Below, in pieces: positions 8,829 to 18,225 of a stretch of 64,000 bases of DNA. The number at the start of each line of letters is the position of its first letter. The stretch's first letter is position 1. Made by a program: the position numbers and the translations under genes. The DNA is from an uncultured Owenweeksia sp. (lineage in GTDB: Bacteria > Bacteroidota > Bacteroidia > Flavobacteriales > Schleiferiaceae): the NCBI GenBank assembly GCA_937146805.1, contig CAKZRR010000038.1:1-64000 (forward strand), given 5' to 3'. The notes beneath the pieces are model-generated. The model saw only the letters and a list, made by a program, of their open reading frames with translations, did not search any database and was not told the origin of the DNA.

Positions 8829-9680
8829 TTATTTTTTAGCTCCGTGCTTAATCAAAATATCAATCAAAGAAATAGAAGCATCTTCCATTGTGTTTACAAT
8901 AGAATCCACTTTGGCAACGATGTAGTTGTAAAATACTTGCAAAATCATCGCTACGATCAAACCAAATACGGTTGTTAAAAGTGCTACTTTAATACCACCC
9001 GCTACTAACGATGGTGAAATATCTCCCGCTGCTTCAATAGCATCAAAAGCGCCTATCATACCAATTACAGTACCCATGAAACCTAACATTGGAGCCAAAG
9101 CGATAAACAATGAAATCCAAGAAATGTTTTTCTCTAAAAGACCCATTTGAACGGAACCGTAAGAGATAACAGATTTCTCTACTACATCAATACCTTCGTC
9201 CATACGATCTAAACCTTGGTAAAAAATACTAGCTACAGGGCCTTTTGTATTACGACAAACTTCTTTGGCTGCTTCTACACCTCCACTGGCTAGCGCACTT
9301 TCCAACTCTTCTAATAATTTTTTAGCATTTGGAGCGGCCATGTTTAAGTATATAATACGTTCAATACATAATGCCAAACCTAAAATTAAGGCGATAAGTA
9401 CAATACCCATAAAGCCTGCACCACCTTCAATAAACTTAGTTTTAATTACTTGATGAAAAGATTGCTCAGCTACTACCGCTGGCTCTTCTTTTTTCTCAGG
9501 AGCTGCTTCTTCCTTTACTTCCTCTTCTACCACCTTGTTGGTGTCTGCCGCTGCTGCTGAGCTATCAATTACCTGCTCAGATTGATTTGTATCAGCTGCA
9601 TCGCCATCTTGGGCATTAAGGTTTACCGATCCAAAGGCTACTAATCCAAAAATAGCCAATATTGAAAGTGCTTTTTTCAT
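8829..9680 (-). CDS. exbB: MotA/TolQ/ExbB proton channel family protein
   Basis: This 283-aa ExbB-type channel has an N-terminal signal-like helix (MKKALSILAIFGLVAFGSVNLNAQ). An Asp/Glu/Ala-rich periplasmic extension to about residue 75 follows, then three membrane helices. The signature region is 'LEKNISWISLFIALAPMLGFMGTVIGMIGAF'-like, with the conserved Gly-Thr-Val-x-Gly-Met turn. A long extracytoplasmic N-terminus is usual for Bacteroidota ExbB. The start was moved from 9731 to 9680 because the upstream codons (MRGVLYFHAKF...) precede the signal-like helix. First gene of the 9680-7445 operon. Confidence 0.88.
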   Translation of the reverse strand: MKKALSILAIFGLVAFGSVNLNAQDGDAADTNQSEQVIDSSAAAADTNKVVEEEVKEEAAPEKKEEPAVVAEQSFHQVIKTKFIEGGAGFMGIVLIALILGLALCIERIIYLNMAAPNAKKLLEELESALASGGVEAAKEVCRNTKGPVASIFYQGLDRMDEGIDVVEKSVISYGSVQMGLLEKNISWISLFIALAPMLGFMGTVIGMIGAFDAIEAAGDISPSLVAGGIKVALLTTVFGLIVAMILQVFYNYIVAKVDSIVNTMEDASISLIDILIKHGAKK

Positions 9681-9728
9681 TGCTCTTTTATTGTTTAAAA
9701 ATTTTGCGTGAAAATATAAAACTCCGCG

Positions 9729-9736
9729 CAAAGCTA
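9729..9736 (-). promoter_or_regulatory. Probable -7 element of the exbB operon
   Basis: The minus strand reads TAGCTTTG (TAnnTTTG). Initiation near 9724 gives a leader of about 44 nt. The rest of 9737-9958, up to the next gene, shows no clear feature. Confidence 0.45.
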
Positions 9737-9958
9737 AAGTTTTTAACGTGTTTTTTGTGTTATGTGCTAAAGCTGAGCTGTTTTATTTAGATAATTAAGA
9801 CTGGCTTAACGTACAATGGTTGCTTATTATTTGATTTAAAAGCAGTTGTGACCTCTAAAAAAAATTAGGCATGCATAAAAAAATTAAGCGGCCCACTACT
9901 CGCGATATTAAATGGAGTATGTAACTTGCTCTTTCACCCATACTTTTAGTACAGCCCT

Positions 9959-10831
9959 ATGAAATTTGGAAAAGTAGAGGACCCTTCGCTAATTGATTTT
10001 ACGCTACCTAGCGATCATCCGGCCACAGCCCGTGTTTTAAAAGAAAAAGGAAATACCAGCCAAAAGCCGGAGATTTTTGTGGGTTGCGCCAAATGGAATA
10101 GAACCGATTTGAAGGGTTTTTACCCCAGAGGCACTAAAGATGAATTGGCCTATTACGCTACGCAATTTAACTCTATAGAGCTCAACGCCACTTTTTACCG
10201 ACCTTATGGAGCTTCTCAATTTGAAACTTGGGCCAACAAAACACCTGACAACTTCAAATTTTTTCCAAAACTAAACCAAGAAATTAGCCACTGGAAAAGA
10301 CTCCAAGAAACCGAAACATTGACTCAAAATGCCGTAGATGCGGCCTTGGGACTTCAAGAAAAACTAGGGCAGTTATTTCTACAATTGCGCGATGATTTTA
10401 AACCTCAGCATATAGGTAGGGTAGAAGCTTTCTTAAAAAACTTTCCGCGGGAAGTGCCTTTAGCCGTAGAATTACGCAATACCGAATGGTTTAATAATCC
10501 CGCTGTAGCGGAAGAAATGGGCAATTTACTAGAAGCCTATGAGGCCACTAATATTATTGTAGATACTGCCGGCAGAAGAGACATGTTACACATGCGACTC
10601 ACCACACCTTATGCATTTGTACGCTATGTGGGCGCCAATATAGATTCGGATTACGATAGATTAGACGATTGGCTTGACAAATTGGAACCATGGATAGAAC
10701 AAGGCATTAAGGGTATCTACTTTTTTATACATCAAAACATTGAAAAAGCCTCTCCGCTACTGGCCGCTCACTTTATTAATGGGCTTAATAAGCGATTTGG
10801 CTATGCTCTTGCCATTCCCAACAAAGTTTAA
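9959..10831 (+). CDS. DUF72 (YecE-like) protein
   Basis: A 290-aa TIM-barrel-type protein of the DUF72 family. The hallmark region near the N-terminus is 'IFVGCAKWNRTDLKGFYPRG', followed by 'YYATQFNSIELNATFYRPYG'. The C-terminal half has 'VRYVGANIDSDYDRLDDW' and 'GIYFFIHQNIEKASPLLA', matching the family's phosphate/metal-like loops. Family members lack an agreed biochemical role. The gene is followed 20 bp later by an SDR gene on the same strand, so the two are probably co-transcribed and share the terminator at 11594-11628. Confidence 0.8.
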   Translation: MKFGKVEDPSLIDFTLPSDHPATARVLKEKGNTSQKPEIFVGCAKWNRTDLKGFYPRGTKDELAYYATQFNSIELNATFYRPYGASQFETWANKTPDNFKFFPKLNQEISHWKRLQETETLTQNAVDAALGLQEKLGQLFLQLRDDFKPQHIGRVEAFLKNFPREVPLAVELRNTEWFNNPAVAEEMGNLLEAYEATNIIVDTAGRRDMLHMRLTTPYAFVRYVGANIDSDYDRLDDWLDKLEPWIEQGIKGIYFFIHQNIEKASPLLAAHFINGLNKRFGYALAIPNKV

Positions 10832-10851
10832 AACAACTAGTAAATACAAAT

Positions 10852-11571
10852 ATGCAATCATTAAAAAATAAAGTAGCCTTTATTACAGGCGGTACCAAAG
10901 GAATAGGTTACGGAGTAGCCGAAGTATTAATGGCCGAAGGAATGAACGTGGTAATAACTGGGCGAAACCAAGAAGCAGCCGAAAAAGCCGCTAGGGATCT
11001 AAATCAAAACAGTATAGGCAAAGCTTATGGAATTGCCTCTGATGTGAGGAATTTTGAATCACAACAAAACGCCATTAACCAAGCCATTGAAAAATTTGGC
11101 GAATTGGATTTAGTTTTTGCCAATGCAGGCTTAGGGCACTTTGGCTCTATCGAAAATATAAGTATTGACCAATGGAATGAGGTAATAGACACCAACCTTA
11201 CGGGCGTGTTTTATACCGCCAAAGCAAGTATCGAAACCTTGAAAAAAACCAAAGGTTACTTAATTACGCTTAGCAGTTTGGCGGGCACCAATTTTTTTCC
11301 GCAAGGAGCCGCTTACAATGCCAGCAAATTTGGTGTTACTGGTATGAGTCAAGCCATAATGTTGGATTTGCGTCAATACGGAATTAGAGTAAGTACTTTG
11401 ATGCCTGGCTCCGTTACTAGTCATTTTAATGGGCATACGCCCGATGAAAACGATGCTTGGAAAATTCAACCAGAAGATATTGGGGAACTTATTGCTGGCT
11501 TGCTTCAATTAAACGCACGCACTTTACCAAGCAAAATAGAAATAAGACCTAGCACTCCACCTACAAAGTAA
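10852..11571 (+). CDS. Short-chain dehydrogenase/reductase, candidate 3-dehydrocapnine reductase (CapC-like)
   Basis: This 239-aa classical SDR has the NAD(P)-binding motif TGGTKGIG (residues 13-20), the NAG motif (FANAGLG), and a Ser142-Tyr155-Lys159 catalytic set (TLSSLAG, YNASK). A Thr-Gly-Arg after beta-2 (VVITGRNQ) suggests NADPH preference. SDRs act on many ketones. Here it lies convergent to a CapB-like condensing enzyme and a CapA-like cysteate synthase, so reduction of a 3-keto sulfonolipid base is a reasonable role. That role is inference from position only. Confidence 0.8.
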   Translation: MQSLKNKVAFITGGTKGIGYGVAEVLMAEGMNVVITGRNQEAAEKAARDLNQNSIGKAYGIASDVRNFESQQNAINQAIEKFGELDLVFANAGLGHFGSIENISIDQWNEVIDTNLTGVFYTAKASIETLKKTKGYLITLSSLAGTNFFPQGAAYNASKFGVTGMSQAIMLDLRQYGIRVSTLMPGSVTSHFNGHTPDENDAWKIQPEDIGELIAGLLQLNARTLPSKIEIRPSTPPTK

Positions 11572-11593
11572 TTAGTAGGAGCACTTTAAACCA

Positions 11594-11628
11594 AAAACCC
11601 GCCATGCAAATGCATAGCGGGTTTTTTT
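11594..11628. terminator. Terminator between convergent SDR and CapB-like genes
   Basis: Arms AAACCCGC-C-ATGC and GCAT-A-GCGGGTTT pair with one mismatch, with A residues to the left and a T run to the right, so it can act on both strands. Confidence 0.85.
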
Positions 11629-11647
11629 AACTCTTATAATTTTACGA

Positions 11648-12925
11648 TTACTTCTGCTTAGCAGGATTAATCATTACTTCTTTATAATAACCTTCTGCCA
11701 AACGTTTGCCAATCTTCTTAAAGGCTACAATTGTTTGAGCAATATCATCCTCATTGTGCAATGCAGTTGGAATTAAGCGCAACAAGATCATTCCTTTAGG
11801 AATTACTGGGTACACTACTATAGAACAGAAAATACCGAAATTCTCGCGTAAATCCATCACCATTTGTGTGGCTTCTTCTACTGATCCCTTCATGTAAACA
11901 GGTGTTACACAGCTATTGGTTACCCCAATATCAAAACCGGCATCTGTTAATTGCTTTTGCAACGATAATGAGTTTTCCCAAAGCTTGGCCTTTAATTCGG
12001 GCTTGGTTTTAAGCAACTCTAAACGTTTAAGGTTACCTATAACCAATGGCATGGGTAACGATTTCGCAAAAATTTGCGAACGCATATTATATTGTAAAAA
12101 CTGAATTACGTCTTTATCTCCCGCTAAAAATGCACCAATGCTGGCCATTGATTTAGCAAAAGTGGCAAAGTAAACATCAATCTCATCTTGCACACCTTGT
12201 TCCTCTCCAGTACCAGCGCCTGTTTCACCTACAGTTCCAAAACCATGAGCGTCATCTACTAATAATCTAAAAGGATACTTCTTTTTAAGGGCTACAATTT
12301 CTTTAAGCTTGCCTTGGTCACCTCGCATTCCAAAAACACCTTCGGTAATAACCAAAACACCACCACCAGTACCTTCTACCAAACGGTTAGCACGTACTAA
12401 GTTCTTTTCTAAGCTGTCTAAATCGTTATGAGCATATACCAAACGCTTACCTAAGTGCATACGTACACCATCTACTATACAAGCATGGCTTTCCGAGTCA
12501 TACACTACTACATCGTTTCGATCTAACAGTGAATCAATGGCTGACATCACCCCTTGGTAACCAAAGTTAACCAACACGGCTTTTTCTTTGCCTACAAAAT
12601 CGGCTAGTTCGTTTTCTAGCTGATCGTGGTGAACCGTATTACCAGACATCATTCTTGACCCCATTGGATAGGCCATCCCCCAATCTTCTGCCGCCTTGGC
12701 ATCTGCCTCTCTAATTTCGGGATGATTTGCTAAACCTAAGTAGTTATTAATACTCCAGCAAATTACTTCCTTACCATGAAAAGTCATGTGATTGGAAATC
12801 TCTCCTTCTAGCTTCGGGAAGATATAATACCCTTCAGCGGATTCGGCATACTGACCCAATGGTCCTTTGTTCGCCTTAATTCTATCAAAAATGTCTGCTT
12901 TTGCAGTAGTTTGTTCTGCCTCCAT
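11648..12925 (-). CDS. Alpha-oxoamine synthase family PLP enzyme, candidate cysteate fatty-acyltransferase (CapB-like)
   Basis: This 425-aa fold-type I PLP enzyme belongs to the family that condenses acyl thioesters with amino acids (KBL, BioF, serine palmitoyltransferase). Visible landmarks are 'NNYLGLANHPE', 'GSRMMSGNTVHHDQLE', the DxHG-type motif 'LLVDDAHGFGTVG' and the PLP lysine K258 in 'FATFAKSMASIGAF'. The 'TFAKSMAS' lysine loop, instead of the 'TFSKSF/L' of sphingolipid enzymes, and the neighbouring cysteine-synthase-like gene favour a cysteate-using enzyme for sulfonolipids. Serine palmitoyltransferase is the main alternative. It is probably co-transcribed with the gene at 13001-14047, 75 bp upstream. 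Confidence 0.8.
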   Translation of the reverse strand: MEAEQTTAKADIFDRIKANKGPLGQYAESAEGYYIFPKLEGEISNHMTFHGKEVICWSINNYLGLANHPEIREADAKAAEDWGMAYPMGSRMMSGNTVHHDQLENELADFVGKEKAVLVNFGYQGVMSAIDSLLDRNDVVVYDSESHACIVDGVRMHLGKRLVYAHNDLDSLEKNLVRANRLVEGTGGGVLVITEGVFGMRGDQGKLKEIVALKKKYPFRLLVDDAHGFGTVGETGAGTGEEQGVQDEIDVYFATFAKSMASIGAFLAGDKDVIQFLQYNMRSQIFAKSLPMPLVIGNLKRLELLKTKPELKAKLWENSLSLQKQLTDAGFDIGVTNSCVTPVYMKGSVEEATQMVMDLRENFGIFCSIVVYPVIPKGMILLRLIPTALHNEDDIAQTIVAFKKIGKRLAEGYYKEVMINPAKQK

Positions 12926-13000
12926 TCTTCTAAAATATAAAATTTTACAACAGTCAAAATTTTGAGCCGTTGCAGATATTAACCGTTTGAGGTTGGTAAG

Positions 13001-14047
13001 TTAAACTTGATTTTGATTATGCAAATTTTTGGCCTCTGCACCGTTCTTGTTTGCGTCACTCTCCATAAATCCATTTTTTCGCATCCAATCATCATTGTAC
13101 AAGGTACTTAAGTAGCCAGCACCATGATCTGATAAAATCACCACCACGCAATCTGTTGGTTTAAATTCATCCTTCATGGTGTACAATCCTTCTATGGCAG
13201 CACCCCCAGAAGGGCCCGTTAAAATAGATTCTGTTTTTGCCAAATGGCGGGCTCGTAACAAGCCTTTTTTATCTTCTACCTGATAAAATTTATCAATGTA
13301 TTCAAACAAAACAGTGCCTGGAATAATTTTCTTTCCAACACCATCCAGCTTATAAGGTCTTATTTCATTTTCATCAAACTCCCCATCTCGGTGAAATTTG
13401 GTTAATACCGATCCAAAGGCATCTACACCATAAACTTTAATAGAACGATTGCGCTCTTTTAAAAATTTAGCGGTGCCTGATATAGTTCCACCCGAACCAA
13501 CACAGGCTACGTAATGGGTAACTTTATTTTCAGTTTGATTCCAAATTTCTGGACCCGTAGAACTGTAGTGACCCTCAATATTAGAATCATTATAATATTG
13601 ATTCACATAAATCGAATTGGGCGTAGATGCATGCAGCGACTTTGCTCTAGAATAATACGACTCAGGAGCATCTGATTTAGCGCTGGCCGGGCAAATATGT
13701 ACTTCAGCACCTAGGGCTCTAAGAAAAGTCTCCTTTTCAAAAGAAATTTTGGTAGTGGTAAAAAACACACATTTATAACCACGTAATGCCGCAATCATAG
13801 CCAAACTTCTTCCCGTATTTCCCGATGTAGATTCGATTATGGTACCTCCAACCTTCAGGCGACCTTCTTTCTCGGCCTTGTTTACCGCATATAGTGCTAT
13901 ACGATCTTTTGCCGAATGTCCTGGATTAAACGCTTCAACCTTTGCATACACATTGGTGTTTAGCTTTTCGGAAACATTCTTCAAATAAACTAATGGTGTA
14001 TTACCGATGGTTTGAAGTATGTTTTCCTTTTCTTCTTTCAATCTCAT
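13001..14047 (-). CDS. Cysteine-synthase-family PLP enzyme, candidate cysteate synthase (CapA-like)
   Basis: This 348-aa fold-type II PLP enzyme has the PLP lysine K47 in 'NPGHSAKDRIA', the substrate loop 'ESTSGNTG', the phosphate loop 'GSGGTISGT' and a C-terminal 'TGPSGGAA'. It resembles O-acetylserine sulfhydrylase/cystathionine beta-synthase catalytic domains but has no CBS or regulatory domain. The start at MRLKEEKEN was chosen over the frame's first Met because a TATTTTTG promoter element (14085-14078) falls inside the longer frame. Next to a CapB-like enzyme, formation of L-cysteate for sulfonolipids is plausible. Ordinary cysteine synthesis remains possible. Confidence 0.78.
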   Translation of the reverse strand: MRLKEEKENILQTIGNTPLVYLKNVSEKLNTNVYAKVEAFNPGHSAKDRIALYAVNKAEKEGRLKVGGTIIESTSGNTGRSLAMIAALRGYKCVFFTTTKISFEKETFLRALGAEVHICPASAKSDAPESYYSRAKSLHASTPNSIYVNQYYNDSNIEGHYSSTGPEIWNQTENKVTHYVACVGSGGTISGTAKFLKERNRSIKVYGVDAFGSVLTKFHRDGEFDENEIRPYKLDGVGKKIIPGTVLFEYIDKFYQVEDKKGLLRARHLAKTESILTGPSGGAAIEGLYTMKDEFKPTDCVVVILSDHGAGYLSTLYNDDWMRKNGFMESDANKNGAEAKNLHNQNQV

Positions 14048-14374
14048 AAAACTCGTTTCAGGGCTTTTAAGCAGCGGCAAAAATACGGGTGTTAATTGGA
14101 CTGAACTAATATTGCACCTCACAATTTTAGTATAGAGACGGCCTCATAACACTTAACCCTTTGATTTTATATAGATTACTAGTTAAACCTATATGATGCT
14201 TAGGTACTTAAACCACACCAAAAAGCACCTATTTAGGTAGTTTACTTCTAAAAAACGTCTGTAAATTCTTGTAATTTGGTCGTTTATGGCACTGTAAATC
14301 AAAAGAAGGGTTCTTTCCTTAGCTACTGCAATTAACTTTTGTTATTTTTTACCTTTGCCCAAAGCAAAAAAATT
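14048..14374. promoter_or_regulatory. Divergent intergenic region between CapA-like and hppD genes
   Basis: This gene-free stretch of 327 bp holds two outward promoters. TATTTTTG on the minus strand (14085-14078) serves the CapA-like gene, with initiation near 14073. TACCTTTG on the plus strand (14350-14357) serves hppD, with initiation near 14362. Both are full TAnnTTTG matches. Between them I see only a short palindrome, ACCTATTTAGGT (14227-14238), of unknown meaning. Confidence 0.5.
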
Positions 14375-15520
14375 ATGGAAACCACATACGACAACTCCTC
14401 GCTAAAACTTAAAAAAGAGTTTTTAGATGCAGAGGATTTTTTACCGCTTAACGGAACCGACTACGTAGAACTTTATGTTGGCAACGCTAAGCAAGCTGCT
14501 CATTTTTATAAAACGGCTTTTGGCTTTCAATCGTTGGCTTACGCTGGATTAGAGACCGGAATAAAAGACAGGGTTTCATACGTGCTAGAGCAAGAAAAAA
14601 TTAGACTAGTATTAACCTCCCCACTTGGAGATGGCGGCCCTATAAATGAGCATATCAACAAACATGGAGATGGTGTAAAAAACGTAGCGCTGTGGGTAGA
14701 TGATGCCAGCAAAAGCTGGAGCGAAACCACCCAACGTGGAGCCGAGTCGGTGTACGAGCCTAAAATTATAGAAGACAAAGACGGTAAAGTGGTGCTCTCC
14801 GCTATAAAAACCTATGGCGAAACCGCTCATATATTTGTGGAAAGAGGAGACTATAATGGTATTTTTATGCCAGGGTTTATGCCTTGGAAATCAGAATACA
14901 ACCCTGCTCCCGTTGGCCTTAAATTTATTGACCACATGGTGGGGAATGTTGGTTGGAATGAAATGAACCAATGGGTTGAGTTTTATGCCAAAGTAATGGG
15001 CTTTGCACAACTAATTTCTTTTGATGACAAAGATATTTCTACTGATTACACCGCTTTAATGAGCAAGGTAATGACAAACGGAAATGGACGTATCAAGTTT
15101 CCAATAAACGAGCCAGCCGAAGGAAAAAAGAAATCACAAATTGAGGAGTATATTGAGTTTTACAACGGAGCTGGCGTACAACACGTGGCCGTGGCTACCG
15201 ATAATATTGTAGAAACCGTTACCGCAATGAAAAATAGAGGCGTGGAATTCTTAAAAGTACCTGCTTCTTATTACGAAGATGTGCTTGATCGAGTAGGCGA
15301 AATTGATGAGGACTTGGCTCCTTTAAGCGAGCTGGGTATTTTAATAGATAGAGATGACGAGGGATACTTGTTGCAGTTGTTTACCAAACCCGTTGCTGAT
15401 AGACCTACCTTGTTTTTTGAAATCATCCAACGAAAAGGTGCCAAAAGCTTTGGAAAAGGAAACTTTAAAGCTTTGTTTGAAGCCATTGAAAGAGAACAAG
15501 AAAGCCGAGGTACATTATAA
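14375..15520 (+). CDS. hppD: 4-hydroxyphenylpyruvate dioxygenase
   Basis: The 381-aa enzyme converts 4-hydroxyphenylpyruvate to homogentisate in tyrosine catabolism. Two vicinal-oxygen-chelate halves are visible. The Fe(II) ligands are His187 (FIDHMVGN), His270 (VQHVAVAT) and Glu349 (FFEIIQRKG). The C-terminal 'KGNFKALFEAIEREQ' is the family's gating helix. The start is METTYDNSS at 14375: the promoter element at 14350-14357 overlaps the extra codons of a longer frame. Its product is the substrate of HmgA at 1986-3143. A strong palindromic terminator follows. Confidence 0.95.
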   Translation: METTYDNSSLKLKKEFLDAEDFLPLNGTDYVELYVGNAKQAAHFYKTAFGFQSLAYAGLETGIKDRVSYVLEQEKIRLVLTSPLGDGGPINEHINKHGDGVKNVALWVDDASKSWSETTQRGAESVYEPKIIEDKDGKVVLSAIKTYGETAHIFVERGDYNGIFMPGFMPWKSEYNPAPVGLKFIDHMVGNVGWNEMNQWVEFYAKVMGFAQLISFDDKDISTDYTALMSKVMTNGNGRIKFPINEPAEGKKKSQIEEYIEFYNGAGVQHVAVATDNIVETVTAMKNRGVEFLKVPASYYEDVLDRVGEIDEDLAPLSELGILIDRDDEGYLLQLFTKPVADRPTLFFEIIQRKGAKSFGKGNFKALFEAIEREQESRGTL

Positions 15521-15544
15521 AATACCGCTTTTAAATTAGTAGTA

Positions 15545-15586
15545 GAAAATAGAAAATGCCCGCTAGCGGGCATTTTCTATTTTTGG
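15545..15586. terminator. Terminator: perfect 38-bp palindrome
   Basis: Arms 15545-15563 and 15564-15582 are exact reverse complements with core GCCCGCT/AGCGGGC, followed by T residues. It ends hppD. Confidence 0.85.
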
Positions 15587-15652
15587 AACCATGCAACCTT
15601 TTGCTCGTAATTTGGTGTCCTAAGGTTAGTCGATCATCAACCCCCTATAATT

Positions 15653-18151
15653 ATGCGTAAACATTTACTAGTCCTTTTTCTTCTATTATCGGTTAGCGGC
15701 TTTGCGCAAAGTTTTGTGGCTAAAGGCAAAGTTAGAGATGCCAAAACCAACGAACCTTTGGCTTTTGTAAATATTGTGGTTAAGCAGGCCAATACTGGAA
15801 CCACTACTGATATTGATGGTAACTTTAGCATCAAACTTCAAGAAGGAGACCACCTTTTGGAGTTTAGCTTTATTGGTTTTGAAAGTGCCCGTTTACCCGT
15901 AAATGCCAACAGCGGTTTTCTCAAAGTTTTTCTATCCGAATCAGCCTCCCAACTAAATGAAGTGGTGGTTTTGCCTGGCATTAATCCGGCCCACCGAATT
16001 ATAAACAACGTAATTGACCATAAGGAGAAAAATAACCCCGAAAACCAAAGCTCCTTTAGTTACCGTACCTACAGTAAATTTTATGCTACTGTAGACCTCC
16101 CCGAACCAAGCGCACAAGACACCATTAATTCCTTAGACAGTGCAGCTACGCCTGCTGACACCAGCCTAGCCGCACAAAATGACACAGCCGCAGCCGATAC
16201 TAGTTTTAATGCCCGAGAATTTTTAGAAAACAGCTATCTGTTTGTAAACGAAAGTGTTACCGAGCGTTTTTACTTACCGCCTTCGCGGGATAACGAAACC
16301 GTTTTGGCCACCCGTACCTCTGGTTTTAAAAACCCTCTTTTTGCCTTGCTCACCACGCAATTACAATCCTTTTCGTTTTACAACGAATACATTAGCATTG
16401 CTGGTCAAGATTTTTTAAACCCCATTAGTAAGGGCAGTACCAACCGCTATATTTTTATTTTAAAGGATACCGTTTACAACAGCCCAACAGATACTGTATT
16501 TATTATCTCTTACCTGCCTAAACCTAATTATGGTTTTAAACCACTTCAAGGGTTGCTCTACGTAAATAGCAGCAGCTGGGCCATTCAAAACGTAATTGCC
16601 GAACCTGTAGAAAGTGAAGGAATAAATGTTTCCATCGAACAACAGTATATCGAATATTCTCCTGGTTTATGGTTCCCCGATCAGCTTTCGGCCGAAATTG
16701 TTTTTGCGAGCCTAACCGCCAACGGAGCCAACCCCTATGCGCGTATGCGTACTTATTTAAAGGATGTTAAAATTGGTGAGGAATTAAAGCGAAGAGACAT
16801 ATCAACCGCCAGCATTACCATTGACGAATTGGCCGTAGAAAATGGAGAAAAACTATTAAACCAATACCGCGTTGATACGGTTTCGGCCAAAGAAGAAGCC
16901 ACCTATCATTTTTTAGATTCGATAGGTGAAGAATATGATTTTGAAAAAAGGTTGGACATTCTTTTTGCCCTAGCTTCAGGTAAAATTCCGGTTAAAATGT
17001 TTGACATTGAACTAGATAAAATTTTAAAGTACAATACCTACGAGGGTTTTAGATTAGGCTTTGGTGCCAGTACCAATGCTAAGTTTTCGCGATGGCTAAA
17101 ACTGGGGGGCTATTTTGGTTATGGCTTTAAAGATGAAGAACTTAAATATGGCTACGATGCCGAAATAACGGTAAACAAACACAACAATTTTAAACTGTAC
17201 GGAGGGTATCTTTTCGATATTTTTGAGAGTGGTGGCTACAGTAATCTGCATCGCGAAACACCACAACTGATCAACGATAGTTACCGCAGGCTTTTTATAG
17301 AGAAATGGGATTATACCTCGCGCTACTTTGCGGGAGTTACTTTTGATCCTGCCGCGCGCGTTCACTTTAAAGGACAACTGCAACGAGAAAACCGATATAC
17401 CCGCAACCAAGGTTACTATCTAAATCACGAAAGTGAAAACCCGATGCCCGAAAATGGGTTCAATTACTTTGAGTTTGTAGGAGCCGTTCAGTTTTCGCCT
17501 AACGAGGAATTTGTAGAAGCACCGGGTTACGAAAAACTCGTGCTAAACGCAGCCTACCCCGTTTACTATTTGCAATACACACGTGGTTTTAATGATGTTT
17601 GGGAAAGTGAATGGGCCTACGATAAAATTGATTTAGAAATAGATCATCGCAAAAAATTTACGCGTATTGGCACCAGCAGCCTTAATTTAAAAGCGGGCGT
17701 GGTGCTAAGCGACATACCGTATTCAAAGCTTTACACAGGCACTTCCAACATGATTAATTCCGATTCCTTTAGCAGAAGGCTTGGAATGCTAGCCGATAGA
17801 AACAGTTTTGAAACCATGCGATTTAATGAGTTTTTGGCCGATCAATACATTCAAGTAATGCTCCGTCAAGATTTTAAATCTTTGCTTTTTAAACGAAAAG
17901 AATTTGCTCCGCATATTGAGCTAGTAGGCCGTGCCATGTGGGGATCGCTTCGCAAGCCAGCCTATCATTTTGACACCGAAACACAAAGCCCCGTGCATGG
18001 TTACTACGAAGTGGGACTTGAGTTAAACCGCCTTATAAGCAATGATTTTAGTGGCATTGGTATGGGCGTTTATTATCGTTTGGGGGCGCATAGCCTAGGC
18101 GAATTTGAAGAAAACATCGCCATCAAAATCACTTCAAAATTTGTGCTTTAG
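15653..18151 (+). CDS. DUF5686 outer-membrane protein with carboxypeptidase-like regulatory domain
   Basis: This 832-aa protein has a signal peptide (MRKHLLVLFLLLSVSGFAQ). A CarboxypepD_reg-like beta-sandwich spans about residues 22-100 ('KGKVRDAKTNEPLAFVNIVV ... TDIDGNFSI ... FSFIGFES'). A long DUF5686 region follows and ends in alternating amphipathic strands with a terminal aromatic-type residue pattern, suggesting a beta-barrel. Family members are Bacteroidota envelope proteins of uncertain role. A Asp/Ala/Thr-rich linker (residues about 155-185) interrupts the first third. It is followed 74 bp later by the MMPL transporter gene. Confidence 0.85.
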   Translation: MRKHLLVLFLLLSVSGFAQSFVAKGKVRDAKTNEPLAFVNIVVKQANTGTTTDIDGNFSIKLQEGDHLLEFSFIGFESARLPVNANSGFLKVFLSESASQLNEVVVLPGINPAHRIINNVIDHKEKNNPENQSSFSYRTYSKFYATVDLPEPSAQDTINSLDSAATPADTSLAAQNDTAAADTSFNAREFLENSYLFVNESVTERFYLPPSRDNETVLATRTSGFKNPLFALLTTQLQSFSFYNEYISIAGQDFLNPISKGSTNRYIFILKDTVYNSPTDTVFIISYLPKPNYGFKPLQGLLYVNSSSWAIQNVIAEPVESEGINVSIEQQYIEYSPGLWFPDQLSAEIVFASLTANGANPYARMRTYLKDVKIGEELKRRDISTASITIDELAVENGEKLLNQYRVDTVSAKEEATYHFLDSIGEEYDFEKRLDILFALASGKIPVKMFDIELDKILKYNTYEGFRLGFGASTNAKFSRWLKLGGYFGYGFKDEELKYGYDAEITVNKHNNFKLYGGYLFDIFESGGYSNLHRETPQLINDSYRRLFIEKWDYTSRYFAGVTFDPAARVHFKGQLQRENRYTRNQGYYLNHESENPMPENGFNYFEFVGAVQFSPNEEFVEAPGYEKLVLNAAYPVYYLQYTRGFNDVWESEWAYDKIDLEIDHRKKFTRIGTSSLNLKAGVVLSDIPYSKLYTGTSNMINSDSFSRRLGMLADRNSFETMRFNEFLADQYIQVMLRQDFKSLLFKRKEFAPHIELVGRAMWGSLRKPAYHFDTETQSPVHGYYEVGLELNRLISNDFSGIGMGVYYRLGAHSLGEFEENIAIKITSKFVL

Positions 18152-18225
18152 GCAATTTAATATTGCTTCTCCTATTCGCTTAAAAAGTCGTTATTTTGCC
18201 CGCAAATAAATAGGGCAAATTAGCT

